A DNA stretch of 20,286 bases, from NCBI GenBank assembly GCA_905373785.1, contig CAJPUK010000029.1, positions 1-20,286 of the forward strand, written 5' to 3'. Under the pieces are notes generated by a model. That model saw nothing but the letters and a program-made list of their open reading frames with translations. It had not been told where the DNA came from and searched no databases. Below, one piece after another: positions 15,301 to 20,286 of this stretch. Positions within the stretch are counted from its first letter, which is position 1. The number at the start of each line of letters is the position of its first letter. Origin of the DNA: an uncultured Johnsonella sp. Lineage in GTDB: Bacteria; Bacillota; Clostridia; Lachnospirales; Lachnospiraceae. A program made the translations under genes and the position numbers.

Positions 15301-15971
15301 CTAAAAGCCTCAACCACCTCAAGTCTTTTTATGATCTTAGCCCTCTTTTGCCCGCTGGCATCTTCAAGCTGCTCTCTTAAATCCTTTGACTCCTTGTCAA
15401 GATCTATGGCTTTTAAGATCTCATATATAGCCTCAGCTCCCATACCCGCCTTAAAATTACCGTATCCATAGGCTTCTATAGCTTCTCTGTATTCTTTTTC
15501 GGAAAGAACCTGCTTATAGCTGAGTCCACTTTCCATTGCATCAAGTACTATGTATGAGGCAAAGTATAATACTTTCTCAAGTACTCTCGGCGACATATCA
15601 AGTATAAGTCCCATACGTGAAGGTATGCCCTTAAAGTACCATATATGTGACACCGGTGCGGCAAGTAATATATGTCCCATTCTCTCACGTCTTACACTTG
15701 CCTTGGTTACTTCTACGCCACATCTGTCACAAACAACTCCCTTATAACGCACTTTCTTGTATTTGCCGCAATGACACTCCCAATCTTTGCTTGGACCGAA
15801 TATCTTTTCGCAAAACAAGCCCTCTCTTTCAGGTTTAAGAGTTCTATAATTTATAGTTTCCGGTTTTTTTACCTCACCTTTTGACCATGATATGATCTTC
15901 TCAGGAGAAGCCAGACCTATTCTTATAGCATCAAATGATATAGGCTGATATGATTCGTTATTATCAGACAT
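12393..15971 (-). CDS. rpoC: RNA polymerase subunit beta'
   Basis: This is the catalytic clamp subunit of RNA polymerase, 1192 residues, within the normal range for Clostridia without large insertions. The N-terminal zinc site has Cys66, Cys68, Cys81 and Cys84. The active-site loop [12 protein letters not shown] lies at 454-465, with three Mg2+-binding aspartates at 456, 458 and 460. The second zinc site is [11 protein letters not shown], followed by [27 protein letters not shown], the trigger-loop/bridge region. The ATG at 15971 follows a GGGAG site. It is co-transcribed with rpoB across a 75-base gap. Downstream lies the foldback element rather than rpsL-rpsG. No clear T-run terminator was found after it. 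Confidence 0.99.
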   Translation of the reverse strand: [1192 protein letters not shown]

Positions 15972-15989
15972 ATATGCTCCCTTCTATCT

Positions 15990-16040
15990 CTGTAATAGTT
16001 TGGTGTCGGAACACCTGTTTACTTGCATGATCCGTTACAG
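15990..16040 (-). other. Structured rpoB-rpoC intergenic RNA
   Basis: In the 75-base gap CTGTAA (16040-16035) can pair with TTACAG (15995-15990), enclosing GGTGT-TCCG-ACACC (16015-16002), a short hairpin with a four-base loop. There is no T run, so it should not stop transcription. It could be an RNA-processing or stability element. Confidence 0.4.
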
Positions 16041-16046
16041 TAAAGA

Positions 16047-19000
16047 TTACTCTTCGCCATCCTCAAATTCATAGCTATCCTGTGTTTCATCAAATTCTTC
16101 ATTCGGTTCAAACTCTTCGTTATTCAAATCCGTCTCACTATCCTGACTTTTAAGTTGCTCATGTATTGTATAACCTGCTTTTTCAAAACCGCTGTCCTCA
16201 TTATAGTGCCTGTCATCACCTTCTAAAATAGAGCTGAAACTTGTATCACCGTAACTTGTATTTTCCTTAAGTTCTATCTCTGAACCTTCTTCCGTGAGTA
16301 TACTGACATCAAGTCCAAGAGACTGAAGTTCCTTTAATAATACCTTAAATGACTCCGGAATACCCGAATCAGGTATATTATCTCCCTTAATAATAGACTC
16401 GTAAGTCTTTACTCTTCCGACAACATCATCAGATTTTACGGTTAAGATCTCCTGTAAAGTATAGGCTGCACCGTAGGCTTCAAGTGCCCAGACTTCCATC
16501 TCTCCGAATCTTTGTCCGCCGAACTGCGCCTTACCTCCAAGCGGCTGCTGTGTAACTAAGGAATACGGTCCTGTGGAACGTGCATGTATCTTATCATCTA
16601 CAAGGTGATGAAGTTTAAGATAATGCATATGTCCTATAGTTACCGGACTGTCAAAGTACTCTCCGGTTCTTCCGTCTCTTAAGTGTACCTTACCGTCTCT
16701 TGATATAGGCACTCCCTTCCATAACTCTCTATGCTCTTTATTATCTTTAAGGTATTCTATTATTTCTTCTTTTATTATACCCTTATATTTGTTCTCAAAG
16801 GTTTTAAGATCGGTGTTAACATAGTCATTGGCTATCTCAAGCATATCCATAATGTCATTCTCATTAGCCCCGTCAAATACCGGAGTTGCGAGGTTGAATC
16901 CAAGCGCCTTAGCCGCAAGTGATAAGTGAATCTCAAGTACCTGTCCTATATTCATACGTGAAGGCACACCCAGAGGGTTAAGTACTATGTCCAAAGGACG
17001 TCCGTTAGGGAGGAAGGGCATATCTTCAACCGGTATAACTCTTGATACGACACCCTTGTTACCGTGTCTTCCTGCCATCTTATCTCCTACGGATATCTTT
17101 CTTTTTTGAGCTATATATATACGCACATTTTGATTTACTCCCGGCTGTAACTCGTCACCGTTGTCTCTGCTGAACACCTTGGCATCAACGATTACACCGT
17201 AAGCACCGTGAGGCACTTTTAATGAAGTATCTCTTACCTCTCTCGCCTTTTCACCGAATATGGCTCTAAGCAGTCTCTCTTCAGCAGTAAGCTCGGTCTC
17301 TCCCTTTGGAGTAACCTTTCCGACTAATATATCACCTGCCCTTACCTCGGCACCTATGCGAATAATTCCTCTTTCATCAAGGTCTTTAAGTGCCTCATCA
17401 CCTACACCCGGCACATCCCTTGTAATCTCCTCGGAACCGAGTTTCGTATCTCTTGCGGCACACTCATACTCTTCTATATGTATTGATGTGTATACATCAT
17501 CTTCTACCAGTCTTTCACTTATAAGTACGGCGTCCTCATAGTTGTAACCTTCCCAGGTCATAAATCCTATAAGCGGATTCTTACCCAGAGCTATCTCTCC
17601 ATTCTTTGTTGAAGGACCGTCCGCTATAATATCTCCGGCCTTCACAAAATCACCTTTAAATACTATAGGCTTTTGATTATAGGAGTTTGACTGGTTACTT
17701 CTTGTAAACTTTATAAGTTTATAATCTTCTCTTTGACCGTTATCGGCTCTTTTTACAGTAATAAGCTCTGAGGAGCTTACAAGCACCTCTCCGTCATGTT
17801 TTGCGATTACACATACACCCGAGTCAACTGCGGTCTTGGTCTCCATACCCGTACCGACCGCCGGTGCGTCAGTGATCATAAGCGGCACCGCCTGTCTTTG
17901 CATGTTTGAACCCATCAAGGCACGGTTAGCATCATCATTTTCAAGGAAGGGAATCATACTTGTAGCAACAGAAAAGACCATACGAGGAGATACATCCATC
18001 AAGTCTATATTCTTCTTAGGAAACTCGGAAGTCTCATCTCTGTATCTTCCGGATACATTATTATGTATGAAATGTCCTTCCTCATCCAAAAGTTCATTAG
18101 CCTGTGCAACTACAAAATTATCTTCTTCATCCGCTGTCAAATATATAACTTCATCCGTTACTATAGGATTTTTAGGATCTGTTGTCTTATCAACCAACCT
18201 GTAAGGTGCCTCTATAAATCCGTACTCATTGACCCTTGCAAAACTTGCCAAAGAGTTTATAAGACCTATATTGGGTCCTTCAGGTGTCTCTATAGGACAC
18301 ATACGTCCGTAATGCGTATAGTGTACGTCTCTGACCTCGAAACCTGCTCTGTCTCTTGAAAGACCGCCCGGTCCCAGGGCTGAGAGCCTTCTTTTGTGAG
18401 TAAGCTCTGAAAGCGGATTATTTTGATCCATAAACTGTGATAACTGTGAACTTCCGAAAAACTCTTTTACGGAAGCGGTTACAGGCTTTATATTGATCAA
18501 AGACTGCGGAGTTATGCCCTCTATATCATGGGTAGCCATACGCTCTCTAACCACTCTTTCCATTCTTGAAAGACCGATTCTATACTGATTTTGTAAAAGT
18601 TCTCCAACCGCTCTTATACGCCTGTTGCCCAAATGATCTATATCATCTTTGGTACCTACATTGTCCTCTATATGTATGTTGTAATTAATACTTGCAAATA
18701 TATCTTCTTTGGTTATATGCTTGGGTATAAGTTCAGATATATTTTTTCTTATAAGTGTTATAAGTTCCGCTCTGCCCTGTGCCGTATCCATAAGCTCTTT
18801 TAATTTAGGATAGTACACAAGCTCCGTTATCTCAAGCTTATCATCTTCATTAATATCAACATACTTATTTATATCAACCATCAAATTTGACAGTATCTTG
18901 ATTTTTTTCATACTGTCTTCAAGTTTGCCGTTAGCCTCTATCCATATATAAGGAATAGCCAAATTTTGTATATTGTCCGCTAAATCCTTATCTATAAGGT

Positions 19001-19934
19001 CTCCGGCAGCAGCTATCACTTCTCCGGTATTTACATCTACCACATCTTCAGCCAACACTCTGCCAAGAACTCTGTTTCTTAAATGCAACTTTTTATTGAA
19101 CTTGTATCTTCCAACCTTTGCAAGGTCGTATCTTCTTGCATCAAAGAACATAGCGTTGAGAAGGCTTTCCGCACTGTCAACTGAAAGCGGCTCTCCCGGT
19201 CTTATTTTCTTGTATAATTCCAAAAGTCCTTCGGAATATGTTGTAGCCGGATCCTTAGCCATACTTGCCATAAGCTTAGGTGAATCACCGAAAAGCTCCA
19301 ATATGGCATTATTGCTTCCGACCCCCAAAGCACGTATCAGCACCGTTACCGGAACTTTACGAGTTCTGTCTACACGTACATAAAATACATCATTGGAGTC
19401 CGTCTCATACTCAAGCCATGCTCCTCTGTTCGGTATTACCTGACAGAAAAAACACTCTTTACCGAGCTTATCATGCTCAACTGTATAGTATATGCCCGGT
19501 GAACGCACCAACTGGCTTACTATTACTCTTTCTGCACCGTTGATCACAAAAGAACCTGTGTCGGTCATAAGCGGAAGATCTCCCATGAAGATCTCATGTT
19601 CATTAATTTCATCTTTGTCATTATTACATAATCTTATCTTTACTTTAAGCGGAGCGGCATATGTTGCATCTCTATCTTTACACTCTTCTATACTATATTT
19701 CACATCATTTTTGCATAATGTAAAATCAACAAAATCAAGACTTAAATGCCCTGCAAAATCTTCTATAGGAAAGATATCATGAAATACTTCCTTAAGTCCA
19801 TCTCTTAAAAACCACTGATACGAATCCTTTTGAAGCTCAATTAGATTAGGCATTTCGAGTACTTCTTTTTGTGTGGAGAAACTCATCCTCATGCTCTTGC
19901 CTGACTTAATAGGATGCATCTTGCTTTTTTCCAT
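16047..19934 (-). CDS. rpoB: RNA polymerase subunit beta
   Basis: This is the second large catalytic subunit of RNA polymerase. The ATG at 19934 follows AGGAGTG by about 8 bases and gives 1295 residues starting MEKSKMHPIKSGKSMRMSFS; an in-frame ATG at 19985 has no such site. The rifampicin pocket lies at about 494-524 (FFGSSQLSQFMDQNNPLSE, then THKRR and SALGPGG) and keeps the sensitive-type Asp503, His513 and Ser518. PIETPEGPNIGLI and GDKMAGRHGNKGV mark the active-centre face. The C-terminus carries a Glu/Asp-rich tail of roughly 70 residues beyond the conserved clamp contact. rpoC follows. rplL is not seen immediately upstream, where an IS200/IS605 end lies instead. Confidence 0.99.
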   Translation of the reverse strand: MEKSKMHPIKSGKSMRMSFSTQKEVLEMPNLIELQKDSYQWFLRDGLKEVFHDIFPIEDFAGHLSLDFVDFTLCKNDVKYSIEECKDRDATYAAPLKVKIRLCNNDKDEINEHEIFMGDLPLMTDTGSFVINGAERVIVSQLVRSPGIYYTVEHDKLGKECFFCQVIPNRGAWLEYETDSNDVFYVRVDRTRKVPVTVLIRALGVGSNNAILELFGDSPKLMASMAKDPATTYSEGLLELYKKIRPGEPLSVDSAESLLNAMFFDARRYDLAKVGRYKFNKKLHLRNRVLGRVLAEDVVDVNTGEVIAAAGDLIDKDLADNIQNLAIPYIWIEANGKLEDSMKKIKILSNLMVDINKYVDINEDDKLEITELVYYPKLKELMDTAQGRAELITLIRKNISELIPKHITKEDIFASINYNIHIEDNVGTKDDIDHLGNRRIRAVGELLQNQYRIGLSRMERVVRERMATHDIEGITPQSLINIKPVTASVKEFFGSSQLSQFMDQNNPLSELTHKRRLSALGPGGLSRDRAGFEVRDVHYTHYGRMCPIETPEGPNIGLINSLASFARVNEYGFIEAPYRLVDKTTDPKNPIVTDEVIYLTADEEDNFVVAQANELLDEEGHFIHNNVSGRYRDETSEFPKKNIDLMDVSPRMVFSVATSMIPFLENDDANRALMGSNMQRQAVPLMITDAPAVGTGMETKTAVDSGVCVIAKHDGEVLVSSSELITVKRADNGQREDYKLIKFTRSNQSNSYNQKPIVFKGDFVKAGDIIADGPSTKNGEIALGKNPLIGFMTWEGYNYEDAVLISERLVEDDVYTSIHIEEYECAARDTKLGSEEITRDVPGVGDEALKDLDERGIIRIGAEVRAGDILVGKVTPKGETELTAEERLLRAIFGEKAREVRDTSLKVPHGAYGVIVDAKVFSRDNGDELQPGVNQNVRIYIAQKRKISVGDKMAGRHGNKGVVSRVIPVEDMPFLPNGRPLDIVLNPLGVPSRMNIGQVLEIHLSLAAKALGFNLATPVFDGANENDIMDMLEIANDYVNTDLKTFENKYKGIIKEEIIEYLKDNKEHRELWKGVPISRDGKVHLRDGRTGEYFDSPVTIGHMHYLKLHHLVDDKIHARSTGPYSLVTQQPLGGKAQFGGQRFGEMEVWALEAYGAAYTLQEILTVKSDDVVGRVKTYESIIKGDNIPDSGIPESFKVLLKELQSLGLDVSILTEEGSEIELKENTSYGDTSFSSILEGDDRHYNEDSGFEKAGYTIHEQLKSQDSETDLNNEEFEPNEEFDETQDSYEFEDGEE

Positions 19935-20137
19935 CGACGTTTCACTCCTGTGTATTTTTTTACTATATACATGATACGGTGCCACAATAAATTATAGGGA
20001 TCAGATGTAAACAGATTTACCGAATATGCATATGCAACAAGTACTTAAGCATATTTATAAAAATTAACAAAAACTAAAGCATAATCTGTATTTACAAATA
20101 TCCCCCTTTCTGATACTCTATAAAGAAAGCAATAACT
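19935..20137 (-). other. rpoB upstream region, no clear promoter
   Basis: This AT-rich stretch holds no gene. A TATAAT at 19996-19991 is well placed for rpoB but lacks a TTGACA-like partner. An inverted repeat GTAAA-CAGA-TTTAC (20006-20019) lies where the -35 box would be, and TGCATATGCA (a palindrome) lies just beyond. Neither is strong enough to call an operator. Confidence 0.3.
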
Positions 20138-20165
20138 AACACGTGAACTACCCATAGTCTAAAGC

Positions 20166-20255
20166 CTATGGGCTTCCTGCTTCGCTGACCTCGCAACCTA
20201 CTATCTCCACAGGCGTTAATTCGGGCAGTCCCTGCCCTATTGTTTTTTTCTTATA
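20166..20255 (-). pseudogene. tnpB: tnpB C-terminal remnant
   Basis: Only 29 codons are open between two stops. The frame includes GQGLPELTPVEI and ends GCEVSEAGSP before TAG, which resembles the variable tail of IS200/IS605 TnpB (OrfB) proteins, whose stop codon typically lies inside the terminal hairpin as it does here (20168-20166). The zinc finger and RuvC catalytic regions are absent and a TAG at 20258-20256 closes the frame upstream. It is therefore a remnant, not a working nuclease. The assignment rests on a short tail plus the hairpin context. Confidence 0.6.
20223..20237. repeat. GGGCAG/CTGCCC hairpin inside the IS end
   Basis: GGGCAG (20223-20228) pairs with CTGCCC (20232-20237) around a 3-base loop. 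It would be an internal stem of the guide-RNA-like 3' region of the TnpB element. Confidence 0.5.
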
Positions 20256-20286
20256 CTACCTTAACCCACCGTCTAAAGCCGGTGGG

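Larger units (their letters stand above)
20138..20286 (-). mobile_element. IS200/IS605-type element end, possibly a mini-element
   Basis: Two hairpins with the same design flank about 90 bases. CCCATAG-TCTAAAGC-CTATGGG lies at 20151-20172 and CCCACCG-TCTAAAGC-CGGTGGG at 20265-20286, with identical 8-base loops and 7-base stems. Between them, on the minus strand, is the end of a TnpB-like reading frame. Subterminal hairpins of this kind are recognised by the IS200/IS605 TnpA, and the 3' end also belongs to the guide RNA of TnpB. The 20138 boundary (after GTAGTTCAC on the minus strand) is approximate. The window ends at the last base of the second hairpin, so it cannot be told whether this is a short non-autonomous element or the edge of a longer one. 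Confidence 0.75.

Noticed and set aside
19935..19985. Upstream ATG start for RpoB adding 17 residues
   Set aside because: No ribosome binding site precedes it, while AGGAGTG is well placed for the ATG at 19934, which gives the usual MEK start.
1..20286. CRISPR array, tRNA or rRNA genes, defence or toxin genes
   Set aside because: No regularly spaced repeats, no tRNA-like GTTCGAATC core in a cloverleaf context and no matching proteins were seen. The dispersed foldbacks do not form an array.

Overview
The window is a low-GC chromosomal segment whose proteins look like those of an anaerobic Firmicute of the class Clostridia, most likely a Lachnospiraceae member. This is an inference from the RpoB/RpoC, IF3, PGK and GAPDH sequences, AT-rich codon use and strong AGGAGG-type ribosome binding sites. 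Every convincing gene is on the minus strand, so transcription runs from high to low coordinates.

In transcription order: the right edge (20138-20286) carries an end of an IS200/IS605-type element with a fragment of the tnpB 3' end. Then come rpoB and rpoC (19934-12393), encoding the two large RNA polymerase subunits. A gene-free stretch of about 590 bases follows, holding a large foldback element, a consensus promoter and an L20-type autoregulatory leader. Next is the translation operon infC-rpmI-rplT (11714-10587), with infC probably starting at AUU. A single Na+/phosphate cotransporter gene with its own promoter follows (10421-8751). Then comes a cobalamin-riboswitch-controlled operon (8525-4378): FecCD permease, ATPase, lipoprotein binding protein and a SAM-dependent methyltransferase, read as a corrinoid uptake system. 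The glycolytic cluster gap, pgk, tpiA (4150-975) follows, with a terminator after gap and another after tpiA. The left edge holds a second foldback repeat, a small membrane protein gene and the first codons of a zinc-ribbon protein.

Most genes are housekeeping. The least ordinary parts are the riboswitch operon (its permease has no AUG, GUG or UUG codon at its apparent start, and its last gene is a methyltransferase of unknown substrate), two foldback elements that share a 22-base end sequence, and the IS200/IS605 end, which contains two hairpins with identical loops. I found no defence system, CRISPR array, rRNA or tRNA gene.
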